Source: Coptis chinensis
Lineage: Eukaryota; Streptophyta; Magnoliopsida; Ranunculales; Ranunculaceae
Assembly (NCBI GenBank): GCA_015680905.1
Contig: CM027380.1
Location: forward strand, 33,224,001-33,288,000
Reading direction: 5' to 3'
DNA length: 64,000 nt
Below are positions 21,451 to 34,374 of this stretch, piece by piece (position 1 is the first letter of the stretch; every line of letters starts with the position of its first letter). The position numbers were made by a program, and so were the translations under genes. The notes under the pieces are model-generated. The model saw only the letters and a program-made list of their open reading frames with translations, searched no databases and was not told the origin of the DNA.

Positions 21451-24215
21451 ACTTTAAATGAAATACTAATTATTTGCACCCCGATTTTTTATTCAAAACA
21501 CACCCAAACTACATGTGGCTAGGTCACATGGGTGGTGGGAGTTTTAGTTGTTTGAAATTGAATTAACTAGTATAGTGCCATTCCAGTGGGCGTTAGCGGA
21601 GTGTAGTGGGGCGTGAGCGGAGCAGTGCTTTAGATCAAATATCAACAAAAATGAAGACCGTCCCATAATAACAAGTTAACCAAAAACTACAGCTATGCAG
21701 ATCTAATAACTACAGCTAAATAAATATTTCTGAATTTACATTATAATAACAAACACACAGAAATGCCAGTTTCGAAGGCAATAATAAGTTCATATAAAAA
21801 AAAACATTGTAACTCCACTGAAAAACGCATTAGTAGCATATTTATGACCTGCGCTAGAAACTCTGGCAGTACTCAAACTCAATACCTCTAAAATGTCATT
21901 CATTTTCTTACTATACAAAAAAAAATGTCCCAATCTTCATCAAGATTCAAGAAATATGTTAAACGTTTCTTACTTCTTATATACTCTTTTCCACAATGCG
22001 ACATTTTCACACTTCTGCAGTATTACCATATCCTAATAATACCAACTCCAGCCACTTTTGTATCAAGGGTTCAACCAGTCTAATCCTAGAACTAAGAGAC
22101 CAAAAATAACCATTCTAATGTTTTTTAGATAATTACAACTTGCTCCAACCAAAAAAACACTAACACTATTACTTTGGCCAACACTCAAAACAAACATTCT
22201 CGCGCATTCTTCAAAATAAAATAGTAAAACTATTCACATCATGAGATAATGCATTCTCAACTTCCTAAAATTATGGGTTCAAGATCAAAATTATGGGTTC
22301 TCTACTATGACTCAAGTTTATAAACTATAAGCATACAAAGATCAAAAGACCATTTAACTAAACAAACTAACATCAACCCATAATTTTTAGTACCATAAAT
22401 TTCATAGTAATACTAGACCCTTCATCAGTAAGAACTTCAGTAAGTAAAGAATGTTTTGCCCTTCATTTGCGCAAGAGAATCCCAACAATATAATATTAGT
22501 CAACAATATCAACTTATCAGCCCCAATCCGGTGCCCGTTGTACAACACCAATGAAAAGTAAAAATAATAAATCCCCAAAACAGTAGTGGGGTATCGAGAA
22601 AGATGATGGGGGCTGTGAGGTATCGAGAGAGAGATGGGGGGAGGACAAGAGAGAAATTTTGAGCAGAGATAAGAATCGTAGCAGAGACGAGAGAGAGAGA
22701 GAGAGGAGAGGAGACGAAGGGCATCAAGAGAGAGAGAGATGAGGGGGGGCGCAAGAGAGAATGAAGGCAGACAAATAGAAACCAACCAAATAACATTTTG
22801 GGTCACCCCCCTTAGCCCAGAACGTTCGCTCCACTCACTTGATTACATTTTTGGTAGCATTCAATGTATTTAAGTCACTCAATAGTTAACACCCAATTAA
22901 TTTACAACAATCAAAAAGTTTTTTGGTATATTTTATTTCTAAAGGTTTAAAGTTTGGTGTTTCTCATTTCTCAAGGTACATACAAAATATAAGAACGATA
23001 CAATCATACAAAGCGCCTCCGGAAATATGATTAGGTGACAATGTGACATATATCATATACGCAAGCAACCTTGTTCCTTGCCTGCTAGTGCTAGCAGTTC
23101 TATATGAAGCAAAATATCAAGATATGGACATTTTTCTTTTACTATTATCTGGTCAGAGCATGTGTTTTCTACTGATTAGTAGTGATTTTCCTTCTGTTCC
23201 AAGGAAAAAAAAAATGGAATTATTATTAGGTAGGGCATTATGGTGCTGATGTCTCAATTCTTAGTAAGAACATGACCACCCAGAGGAGAAAATGTGGTTC
23301 TTATTAACTTATATATACTAGCAAAATGCACGTGATTGACAAACAAATTTATTACGGAATATATATATATGAAAATTAGTAAAATATGTGAATTTGGGTG
23401 ATGCAAGTATTGGTTAGTGTAACATGCATGCATATGGACTTCTTTAAAGTTTGTTTGACGACCATTCCTTTTTTGCTTTGAGGGGCCGGGTGAGGGCAAT
23501 ACAATGAAGCATTGCTATAATGTATATACCAAGAAGAACCTCCAGTTATGAGTACTATTCTCGGCATCGAAAGTAAAAAAAAAAAAAAACAAATTATATA
23601 CTAACATATTTTAGTCTGGAAATAGGTCCCTTCTTCATAATTCTATACTAACATATACTTTTAAGTTAGACTGTTTTTTTCCATCCTCTAAAATGATGAT
23701 GTACAATCTAACACTATATACAAACTAATTGGTGGCTGAAATAAGAAACTAAATACAATCAAACATAATTCGAAAAGGATTGAAAAATGGTGAATGAATA
23801 AATTGTCTGTAACAAACAGTTCAAGACAATTAGAAAACAATAAGAATAATAGGCAATATCTACCAGCACGGTCATCACATGAATTAAGATGATAAAATCC
23901 CTATAGAGTAGATAGATAACAGGACGAATAGGGAAAAAATATTAAACATAGCACGTATAATGGCTTGAATTTATAGCCAACACTCATCACCATGAACATA
24001 GAAAAAGGGTGAACGCATGTAAACTCCCGTTATCAGTTGCAAGGCTAAAGGAAATATCATAGCAAATAGGGAATTTGAAATGAAGTGCTCAATATTTTCG
24101 TACAAACACATGCATAAACTTGATAGGCGTTAGAGGACCGAAACACTTATTTACATTGATGAACAATTCAATTGAATACTAAGCGTATGGAAAATTGAGA
24201 CGTATGGAATACAAA
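21451..24215. other. Intergenic DNA, no supported gene
   Basis: AT-rich. Holds a purine-rich GA microsatellite region at about 22615-22745, whose reverse complement makes spurious Leu/Ser-rich ORFs, and homopolymer A runs near 23577. Nothing resembling a conserved protein on either strand. Confidence 0.4.
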
Positions 24216-25132
24216 GGAACTGTCACACCCAATTTTCGGCTGAATTGGAAAAATATTATTTGTTCCCGACTCTTCGATCTCAGAGGTGTGGCGACTCTCA
24301 ACTCCTAAAACCCATAAAGCAGTTTAAATATCACGGATAATAAAAATCCAATAAAAATTTTAACTTAAACAAAAAGTCTTCTTCATTACAAAAATTTATA
24401 AATGAAAATACAAATAACTTTGTCTCATTTGAAACTCTATATCACCTCGAGGGAAAACAAAACATATCCCGAGATGCAACGCTTAACGCAAAACCACAAA
24501 AGAACCAATCTTCTTCAACACTAAACCTGTCAAGACTTATCAACTGTGTTCATTTAATGAACACACCCGATAGGCAAACATGCAAATCGATTGACATTAT
24601 AAAAATCTTTGGTGTGAGTAGCCCTAAAATACAACATATAATTATACATATATATACACAATCCATACGGCAGTTAGTTCCTCCATCGAGGCGCCTTAAC
24701 TTTCAACAACTAATACAACATCCTTAAGTACAATAATCTAGGTAGGTAGTTCCTCCACGAGGCGCCTTAGGTTCTAACTAAACTATAACCAGCCAAGCAT
24801 ATACAATCATCTATCTAAAGATACATCATTAACCAATACATTACCATAATTATATTAATTAAGGCTTTCTTTGCGTGTCCCTAAAATCACGTCGTATCTA
24901 TGTCTTACCTAGTTTCCCTGGCTACCACAATCGCTACCCAACGCCGAACATGTACATCCACATGCCTCCCCTTACATAATGTACCACTCCGTGCGTAACT
25001 ACCCTGAGCGGGATGCCGCACACCAGGTAAATCCTCACACGGAAGCCATTATGTAAGTAATGCCACTATTCGGCATAAAATATCGCGCATCATCGTTCTA
25101 TTTTGCGAACGGAATAATCAAGCCACTATTCA

Positions 25133-25306
25133 GCTACGCCAGGAGGGCCATTCAGCTTTACTGAAACGCTAGGAGGGCCAATCACATTACTTACGCCCGA
25201 AGGCCATTCAGATTAACTGAAACGCCAGAAGGGCCAATCACATTACTTATGCCCGAAGGCCATTCAGATTAACTGAAACGCCAGAAGGGCCAATCACATG
25301 AGTTGT
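25133..25306. repeat. 56-bp tandem repeat, about three copies
   Basis: Units beginning GCCCGAAGGCCATTCAG start at 25195 and 25251 and are nearly identical; a diverged first unit (CGCCAGGAGGGCCATTCAGC) precedes them. The unit itself is built from two related halves, each with a GGCCA core. Confidence 0.85.
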
Positions 25307-25924
25307 GGTAGCTAGGTTCTAGGATTTTCGTTACGTAATTTATTCAAGTGTCATACATCTATGACTCATAATCATTCCACTATATCACGTGCAGGTCAAT
25401 TACCTTATTGCACTAAGCCACAATATTCAGAAAACATCTCAATTATATCTCATAACTACTTTCATTCTGTCACGTGCCAATATACTATTGCACTAAGCCA
25501 TAATCTCGTGGGAAAATATCCACACATATTATACTATCTCATAGTAGCATCTCACATATAAAATAATGGAGCGTTTATATAAATCTATGTCTCCAAAACT
25601 ATTGCATTCAATATATATATCCCACATATTACATAGTGTCACAATATCCACGTCAAATCTTAATTAGATAAATGACAACCAAATTTATACAAGCTTTCAC
25701 AGCATTTTAGCATTGGATTTGTCCATACAATTTACAACATAAAATGTAGCACAATTAAACAGTTCACAGTCCACAATCAAAGCCCAATATATATATATAT
25801 ATAGGTTTTACACACTACTCACGTCAAATCATAATTAGATAATGACAAACAATGTTATATAATGTTCGACAATATTTTATTACTATATTTGTCCATATTC
25901 TTAAATATGATAAAAACTGGAAAA

Positions 25925-26075
25925 AAAGTCAACATTCTACAGTCAACGGTCAAAGTCAAAGTCAAAGTCAACATGTCATGGTCAAAGTCAACGGTCAATG
26001 GTCAAAGTCAACACATCATAGTCGAAGTCAACATGTAATGGTCAAAGTCAACATGCCATGGTCAAAGTCAAACTG
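25925..26075. repeat. GGTCAAAGTCAAC minisatellite
   Basis: About eight imperfect units based on ATGGTCAAAGTCAAC, with variants CACATCATAGTCGAAGTCAAC and CCATGG inserts. It lies inside the presumed solo LTR. Confidence 0.85.
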
Positions 26076-27568
26076 TCGTTTCCATGTTCGACAGGTTCAG
26101 GGTCATAGCCATGGTTCATGGCTAAGGGCAAAGGTGCATGGCTCATGGGCTCATGACCAAGGTCATAGTTCGGACCCAACTGGCCAAGCCCAAACCTTAG
26201 AACCCGAAAGTCTAAAACCAACTCATTTATTCCACCTGACCCAATTGGGATCTATATTAAGTCCTATGGACTGGCCCCAAGCAATATTAGAAACTGGCCC
26301 AAAACAGTTAAGTGGTTCGGTCCAAAAATTGAACTGAAACCGGCCCAAAAACTTTAAATTAAACTGGTCCATAAATTAAACAAAACAAATAGAAAAGGGC
26401 CCAAACAAAACCAAAAAGAACTGGCCCAAAACTTAACATAAAAACCGGCCCAAACTAAAATAGATTTTTGGGCCCAACCAAACAAATTAGACCGGCCCAA
26501 AAACTGAAACCGACCCAGGCCCAAGCCCAAGCCGTCATCTTCTCCAACTGTTTCTCTCCTCCACCACCAGCACCAAACCGACCACCACACCTTCTACACG
26601 ACCACCCAATTAAACTAAGCGGTTTTACTCCAAATGAAAAACCCCACATCTTTAATTCATGGCAAAGTCGAAGTTCCTCTCCCTCTCACCAACAAGCACC
26701 GGTAGCGACTTCAAGCAAATCGTGCGCCATTGATGGCTTCAACCACCTCAGGCAGCCCTCACACAAATCCAACCTTTAATCCGACATCACAACCTAACCT
26801 CAACCCAACCAAGCAAAACAACACAACCAATTAAACCAAACACAGCCCAACCACGGCCATTAATGCCTCCCACCAAGCTTTGGCAAAGCACCTTACCACC
26901 CATCGAACACCACTAACCAATATCCAACACATAACCCCCCGACATCCAACAATCAAAAGTTCAAAGCAACAACAACTACAACAGTTTTTAAGTTCAAACA
27001 ATGAACAGGACGCCTCCGTGCTCACGCCGCCATTAACGGCCTCCGAGCTTCGACAGTTCAAAAGCACAATATCACAGTATTACAGTACAACATAATAATA
27101 AAGGTTTAAATAGAAATACTGGCGATTTCTTGCTGTTGAACTCGCGACTCCGCCATTGACGAATTTTTCCGAGTTCTAACAGTTCGGACAGTTTCAATAT
27201 CAAAAATTCAGAGTTTTCAAGCTTTAACAACACGACAGAAAAATAGACAGTAACAAGGATTTTATAAAATAAAAATCCATACAATATCTACTCACTTGAC
27301 GTAACCGCTCGACGAATCTTCCGAGTCCGAGTCGTCGCGCTCCAACGCTCTAGCCTCCATTTTTAATATTTTATTTTTCTTAGAACCCTATTCTCCAGAA
27401 CAATATGTTTATATACTTGGGTCTGAAACCCAATCCCAACACAGACTCGGGCCCAGAAATCCAGCCCGCGTATCCCAAATCCAATCCAGCCGATTTTTAA
27501 ATAAATAATTAAATTAATTAATTAATAAATAAATAAATCCGTATTTTAAATACGGGCGTTACAGAACC

Positions 27569-30252
27569 AGTTGTCTAATCAACACAAATAATAGGCCATC
27601 TATTCTACATCCCCCGCCTATTCTCCTAGGCATCAACATCTTTTACTCACAATAGGCCATTGATTTGAAACCAACTCTTCAACACTGTTTGATATGATGT
27701 TGTTATTCATGATACTGTAGCGTGTAGCAGTATCGTGTGCAAATGATCTTAGATAACAAAACAATGTCAATATGTAAAGAGCCCTCATATGTAAATGATA
27801 GAAACAAATATCCAATTGAAAATTAGTCAAGAGAAAATTTAATAAATGGGATTGTAGAATAGTGACGAACACAATATAATTTCAAGACTCCTCTTTATTT
27901 TATGTATTCATGAAGCTTTGTCTCGAAAGCTTAAAACATTTTCAGAGCTTTTTTTTAAGATGAGAAGAAATACAATAGACACGGAAAGTTTCAAATGAAG
28001 TCTGCCTTTCCAAGGGAGGTTGATACTCTTTGATAAGAAATGGTCTATTACGTACTAACACTATTAAGACGGTAGAGAAGATAAATGACAGGGACTCAAA
28101 AAGTGTTAGAGGAGGGTACAACCTCTTATTTGTAGTAGTAGTATATAACCATAGCCGAAGAAGAAAAAATTGTCCATAAACACAATTGACAGAATAGATA
28201 ACACTTACCTAGCTTGGCCCAAAGCAACAACATACCTGAGACACTTATACCATACAATAACAATTTTAATATAAAAAATTGTTTCCATACACAAACCTAT
28301 AAGTCGTGCATAATTTAAAATAAACCAAAAACAATTGGTGGAAAAATAACTGTAGAATGCTTTGAACTTTAAGTATCCAAAGCACTCTAAAATTCTTGGA
28401 AGCCACTAAAAAGAATGGAAGTTGCTGCCAATCACATATTTAAACAACTAATTAAACGCAGAGGCAAAACCCTCGGGATTGAAGTATATGCTTTCTCTCA
28501 TTCATTTCATTAACTCGGCTTATTATTTTACTTGGAAAGTTCTAAGAATTCGGAATGTAAAACATTATTATTGTAGATTTTGTACAGAGGGCATTGCAAA
28601 GGTAAAATTGAAAATTGATACAAATGGCACACCTATTCATACCATTATTACTAGGAATTAAAATGAGAAACGCTAATTGTTCTCAAAGTCCTTCAGTAAA
28701 AGCTACACCACTTGATTTTAACCAAGTTCCTCCTTGTATTAGCGAGGCAATTGTGAAAAATACGATATAAAATACATCTCAAACAATGTTGCACTGACAC
28801 GAACGCGAACACAGACGCGATGACTTGATTATATCTAAAAAAAGTAGGACGCAGACACAGCAAAGAACACGAAAATTAATAAATATTTATAATTTTATTT
28901 TATATAAATTGAACATTAAAAACTAAATTAAATGTATCAACATTCATAAATTCAAAACTATTAAAGATAAATAGCCACAAAATTAAGTTTAATATATCCT
29001 AATCAAACTTTAAAAACATGTCATAAGTCTTAACAAAACAAAAACTGAAAAAAATGAGTTTTTTAATATTAAATTGATTTATTATTTATTTTTTTGCAGG
29101 TCAAAATCTGCGTCTTGACTATGTTGACCGCAACCTAACTGCGTCTTGATGAGCGTCTAGTTTAGTTGACCGTGTTGACTGCGTCTATGTCCGCGTCTGG
29201 TGTGGACACAACCCATTGGTAAGTGCGTCCGTGCTTTAGAGATTTCAAGTTTCCAAAATCATTACATCCACATGTTGAAGTTAATAGAGTTTTCAAAAGC
29301 TTATGATGAAGGTCCCCAAACATTCAAAACTAGTGACAACATAGATAACCAACAACTTCCCAAAGTTACATGTCCAGCTGTGGTCGTGATTTGTTCAACT
29401 CGGACATTACCATCTCGACGGTAATTTTATGGCAGATATATGACATGTCCGCCTGCAAATTGGCATACACAGTCATGCATAGTCAAAATAGATGTGTGAA
29501 TAAATAAAACCATGGTGTTTTTGAACAATTAAATTAAGTAAACTACCTGTGAAAACTCTTCTGAGAGTTTGGGACCATCCCAAAGCTACATATATTTCAT
29601 CATGAAGACTTCACAATCAAATCTACATAGAGACAGATAGTTTAGTAACTCTACAAGCCAAGATTGTTGCAAATTTATACTTGAAATTAGAGATTACCCA
29701 TTTAGCTATTGTGGAACGTTCTCGATCCACTAGTCAATCTTCTAATCTTTAACAGTACGTACAGCTCCCAACGAACTCATCTCAAAGTAGAGACAGAATG
29801 CGATGCATGTAGGTGACCTAATAAAGCAAACAAAACAGTAAGTGGCATTGGCAAAACTCAGAATATGTAAAAATTATGATCGCATAATGGTCATTAGTAT
29901 ATATCATACCACCATTTTTAGTGATTGCTCCCTTCCCGATATTTGTGTTAGACTAGTTAGGGAATCCAGAATGACAACCCTTTTCTGTTCAGGTGCAAAA
30001 GCGTACAGCCACCAATGGCAGTTGTCCACAACTGGCACGAACTACTACACACTCACATTGAAACTTAGTTGAAACTTCTGCTTTGTAATTAGACCTATAT
30101 ATCAAATTATATTCAATTATCCTATATTATACCACATCGTGTACTGCAAAATTATCTTACCAAGTGATTCGTGAATAAGGTGATCTGGGTGGATCGCGCG
30201 TGATTCTTCTAATAGGTCAATTTCCTCGGATTCACTTGTACAAAATAATATT
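27569..30252. other. Intergenic DNA, no supported gene
   Basis: AT-rich sequence with only random-looking short ORFs. A segment at about 28795-29210 has related GACGCG-rich blocks at both ends but no target-site duplication (see rejected items). Confidence 0.4.
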
Positions 30253-30700
30253 CACTACACCATAATAACACTTTTGTGACATGACGGCTCCCAAGCGTCA
30301 GAATTAACTTTTGTGACGCCTACAAGGTGTAAGAATTTTGGCGTTTGTGTTGATGTCAGCAATATTTGTAACACCATTTTGCCATAAAAAATTTAGAATA
30401 ATTGTGACGCTAGTTTGCTGTCAGAAATATTTGTGACACCATTTTGCCGTAAGGAATATAGACATTGTGACGCCAATGCGCCGTCATAATTGATTTCCAT
30501 TACTGACGGTTTATTGCCATCACTATTAAACTTTCAAATGCCCCCAAAAACTAGTACTATAACTTGGCGCCAAAACAAATTGATGCCTCAGTATCGTCAG
30601 TAATTATAAATTTGTCGTTTCTTTGAAATAATTACCGACGCCTGTTAGGCGTCACAAATTATCATTTATTTTAAAAAATATAATTTATTTTTTGTTGTCA
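30253..30700 (+). mobile_element. Isolated 5' terminus of a CACTA element with subterminal repeats
   Basis: Starts CACTACACCATAATAACAC, a typical En/Spm-type end, followed within 400 bp by about a dozen TGTGACGCC/GGCGTCAC-like motifs in both orientations, the usual subterminal transposase-binding array. The matching TGGTGTAGTG right end was not found downstream, so the element is truncated or interrupted. The right limit given is where these motifs stop. Confidence 0.7.
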
Positions 30701-30879
30701 TCCCAACCCAAGTAGCCTTAATTAAGTTTTATAAACTGAACAACTCTTTGGTCTTCTTCCCATGTGGGACGAAGTGTTATTCACACCCATTTCTCAACCA
30801 TTTCATCTCAAGTGGGATAACTTGGGAGACAAATTTATCATTCATTTCTCAATGGATTTGCGCAATTCCAAGTCCTATT

Positions 30880-31680
30880 TGTTCACAACACTATAGACTC
30901 TCAATTGCAACCCATTTTTCTAACATGCATAACGTCCCTATAAGACATTATGCATACCATCCTCTAGCCAGAAGAGAGAACCAACAGTTGTTGTGTTAAT
31001 TTGGCGGGAAAATTCAAATTAAAAATGAGAGCACCATGAACACGAAACGTTCCACATATGACAACATAACGTCCATATAAGCCACTATGTGTACCATCCT
31101 CTAATAGGTAGAGTGAACCAACGGTTATTGTGTTAATTAGGTGGTTAGATTTAAATTTCAAATTATAGCACCCATAAGACGACATGTACCTAATATAACA
31201 TCATAATGTCCCTATAAGACATTATGTATACCATCATCTAGTCATAATGAGAAGCAAATGTTTTTGTGTTGATTAGGTGGTTAGATTCAAATTTTAAATT
31301 AGAACACCCCGAACACGACACGTTCCTGATATGACAACATAGCTAGTCCATAGAGAGAAACATCAATTTTTGTGTTAATTAGGCAATTAGATTCAAATTT
31401 CAAATTATAGCACCCTGGACACGACACCTTCCTGATATGACAACATAGCTGTCCTATCAGACATTATGTATGTCATACTCTAGGCAGTAAAGAGAAGTAT
31501 CGGTTTTTGTGTTAATTAGGCGGTTAGATTCTAATTTCAAATTAGAGTACCCTAAACACAGCATGTTCTTGATATGACAACATAAGTTTTATATACGACA
31601 TTATGTTTGCCATACTCTGGTCAGTAGTAAAAACCAACAATTTTTGTTTTCATTAGGTGGTTAGATTCAAATTTGAAATG
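30880..31680. repeat. 137-bp tandem repeat array, about six diverged copies
   Basis: The landmark GTGTTAATTAGGTGGTTAGA (with variants) recurs at about 30994, 31131, 31267, 31371, 31509 and 31645. Spacing is about 137 bp, except one shortened unit of about 104 bp. Each unit also carries TATGACAACATA and an ACATTATGT block. Copies are clearly diverged. Confidence 0.85.
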
Positions 31681-31830
31681 CGTGAAACCTTTTAGTTCTT
31701 CTATAAACGGTTGACTTAAAGATTAAATGCAGTCATTGCCATTTATTGGGCAAGTTCTAAACATTGAGAGGATATAAAATTTGAAAACTCCACACTTGAA
31801 ATTAAACCCACCTAAAAGAAGAACAACAAT

Positions 31831-32563
31831 GGAGGGATTTTCTTCACATGGAAAGAACAAAAACAATAACAACACCAACAACAATAACAATACGCAGCCA
31901 CCTGAAATTTGTGAAGAGATTGTCAAACGTGCTCCACTTTCATTTCTCAAAAAAACCATGTTCGTCTATTGAAAATGAACATCCTTTACAAGTTCAAGTT
32001 CATTCACTAAGGACCGCGCGTTGATGATGGGATATTTTCTTGGTTACATAATAAATACGGAAAAGAAATAGAAATCCACGATATCTTTTGCATCCAGCAT
32101 TGCAAACAACCCACCAATTCCAGGGCCAACTTTGGACTTCAAACTTTATGGCACATCGGTCATTGCATCGTCAATGGGAGGTATTGTTCTCTTGAACACA
32201 CCTTACAACAAATACCAACAATTTTACGTATGCAAACCAACGACTAGAAATGTTCATCGCCTAAATAATCCTAACAACATATTCTTCACCGAATGTGTGG
32301 GTATGGTGGTGAATTCTGTGGAACCTTTGCGATTCACTATTGTTCGGCTTTCAATATCGAAGTACAACACTGTAAGGCCTTCCTGCGACAACACATCAAG
32401 AAGATGTGTCATTCATCATGTTGAATTGTTTGATTCCCAAGTTTACCAATGGAAAATGTTGGATGACTTGGAATTATCTTTTTGTGATGAACACATTAAA
32501 AGGAATGTTTCAGGTCTCTTTCTAATAATCCAGTACTCATCAAATGTTCCCATCTCTACATGA
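31831..32563 (+). pseudogene. F-box protein pseudogene with F-box-associated domain
   Basis: The frame starts MEGFSSHGKNKNN with an Asn-rich leader, then an F-box-like segment (EICEEIVKRAPLSFLKK). After stop codons comes WTSFTSSSSFTKDR-like sequence and a typical F-box-associated (kelch-like) part: GGIVLLNTPYNK, FYVCKPTTRNVHRLNNPNN, and VELFDSQVYQWKMLDD. F-box proteins are substrate adaptors of SCF ubiquitin ligases. The same frame is kept through three in-frame stops (two TGA near 31970-31980, at positions where the family has Trp, and a TAG near 32069). It stops at 32563, short of the full domain, so it is truncated as well. Confidence 0.7.
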
Positions 32564-32744
32564 CTTTTCCACCAAAAATTGGCTTTCATTCTCGAATAAT
32601 TCATCTCTTTAGTCTATTCAGAATCACCATCCTGGTATAATTCAGATAGACTTTAATATGTTTTATTAACTATGGCGGAAACAAAAATCCAAAAGAAATT
32701 TATATAAATTCACTTTATAAATCTACATTTTAACTGAACTGAAT

Positions 32745-32990
32745 ATGATCATATGTCGATATTGTATCTCATATGTACGACATTATATAGTGCTATAACA
32801 TTCGTATATAGATAACCTGAAAATACACGTTTAACTGAACTAAATATGACTATAGTAAGACATTGTATCTCACATGTACGACATTATGTGGTGCTGTTAA
32901 ATGACACGTTGAACTGAACTAAATATTTATATCTCACTTGTACGACATTATGTGGTGATGTTAAATTCATATTTGGATAACCTGAAAATA
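32745..32990. repeat. Diverged tandem repeat of about 70-110 bp
   Basis: TGTACGACATTATRTGGTG-like blocks recur three times (near 32774, 32876 and 32940), linked by TTGTATCTCA and AACTGAACTAAATAT segments. Spacing is irregular. Confidence 0.6.
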
Positions 32991-33045
32991 CAAACTTAAT
33001 ACAATTTTCATCCCTATTTTGCTTTACTTTTACAACATGTGAAAA

Positions 33046-33365
33046 TAGGACTAGAAATGAAGCGGGTTCGGGTCAGATTTTCACTCAAAACTCTTTACTA
33101 TATTTGGATCCATCCGGATTCGGGTCAGATTTCGGATATCCATATCCATTAAAAAACACAAAAAAATACACTATTTTAATGATTTTTATATATAAATGTA
33201 AGATATAAATTAATTTTTAGGCATTAAAATATAAATCTTGTTAAAATGATTCGGGTTTTTGGATATTCAGGTCGGATTCTAGTCACAAACATAGAAACCA
33301 TATCCGTTAAAATGAATTCGGATATGGTCGGATTCGGGTTGCATCCCATACCATTTCCAGCCCTA
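33046..33365. mobile_element. hAT-type MITE, 320 bp
   Basis: Ends TAGGACTAGAAATG and, on minus, TAGGGCTGGAAATGG form imperfect terminal inverted repeats. Both are flanked by the perfect 8-bp duplication TGTGAAAA (33038-33045 and 33366-33373), the hAT-superfamily size. The interior is made of inverted GGATTCGGGTC/GACCATATCC-type motifs and is not coding. Confidence 0.9.
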
Positions 33366-33373
33366 TGTGAAAA

Positions 33374-33658
33374 GAATCCAATGATCAAAGTGACTTGGGA
33401 TATATATGATGTTGCTATGAAACTGACATTTAACTCAAATATAACATAAACATTTATAAGCATAATCAACTTAAATGTAAATATTTAATTTTAGCCTATT
33501 ATCAAGCACAGGAGTTACTTGCAATACTTCTCCTAGCTTCTCTCCAAATGATTTTCATAGATGAACTCTAGAATGAAAAATAATGTATATCAGAGTATAA
33601 ATTGAGGGAAAAAAGAGAGGGAAATTTTTTCGGGCGGAGACAAAAGAAGTTTTCATTG
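33374..33658. other. Short spacer between MITE and LARD, no gene
   Basis: AT-rich, no recognisable feature. Confidence 0.4.
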
Positions 33659-33663
33659 GTGAC

Positions 33664-34091
33664 TATGGAGGTACAGTTTATGCATGACCTTACAATCTCG
33701 GAGAATATGGTTTGTATAAGATGTTTGACTGAACTCAGGTCGGTGCTCTGAGTTTCCTACGTATCCAGTTCTCTGAAGAACTGGAATCAAGTCAGACGTA
33801 GTTCATGTTGAGTGATTGAGTGGGAGATAGAGACAATGTCAACCTTTCTATGAGAATGGAGAAGACGTCTTCTTTTATAGGCGTAGATCCCCTTTTTGTG
33901 TTGTCTTGATGATTGATTTTACTCCTTCCGTTATGAAGTAATGATCTGTCATTAATGATGTTGTTGACCAGCTTGCAGCGATTACGTTTCCTAGGTTGTT
34001 TGGACGACCTGACCATAGATCGTATGCACGACCTGCTTATAGACTGGACACGTGGTCTGCCACGAGTGGTTGAGAGTGGAGGGTACTGACA
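33664..34091 (-). repeat. 3' LTR of the LARD-like element
   Basis: 428 bp, starting TATGGAGG (terminal TG mutated to TA) and ending ACTGACA. It matches 36288-36714 throughout with scattered differences. Confidence 0.95.
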
Positions 34092-34374
34092 TAGCCCCCT
34101 TTCTTTATATCACTGTTTGTAGAATAGTGGTGTAAAGAAAGATAATAAAGAAGACCGCGTGTCTTACTTGGTTGAAAATTGAGATTGTTGTGAATTGAAT
34201 TTTTTTGTGTTTGTAGGCTAGATGTTGTTTATTGCTTAGAGCTTTGTTGGGAGTTTGATGTGGTAGGTCCTACGTCGTAGTGCGCAGATCGTAGCTTGTA
34301 ATGTGTAGATCGTAAATCGTATGTTGTAGCTCGTAGTGTGTAGATCGTAGTTTGTAGATTGGTTTTGACTGATA

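Larger units (their letters stand above)
24221..27563. mobile_element. Probable solo LTR of a long-LTR retrotransposon
   Basis: It begins TGTCACACCC and ends GGGCGTTACA. These ends are near-inverted repeats (the end reads TGTAACGCCC on minus), with the TG...CA borders of plant LTRs. GAAC lies immediately outside each end (24217-24220 and 27564-27567); a full 5-bp duplication does not match (GGAAC/GAACC). There is no second copy in the window and no pol-like ORF. Internal features suit an LTR: tandem blocks, a TATA-like ATATACTT near 27410 towards the right end, and very AT-rich sequence at the terminus. At 3.3 kb it would be a large LTR. It could instead be a different TG/CA-bordered element. 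Confidence 0.45.

Noticed and set aside
22402..22806. Leu/Ser/Pro-rich ORFs on minus
   Set aside because: They come from a GA-rich microsatellite; two overlapping frames are open for the same compositional reason.
26354..27095. Several overlapping ORFs on both strands
   Set aside because: Low-complexity CCCAAAC-rich and CAAC-rich DNA within the presumed solo LTR; no conserved motif.
28795..29230. Possible hAT element with GCACTGACACG/GCACGGACGC ends
   Set aside because: The ends share only a few bases and the flanks (ACAATGTT, TTTAGAGA) do not match as an 8-bp duplication.
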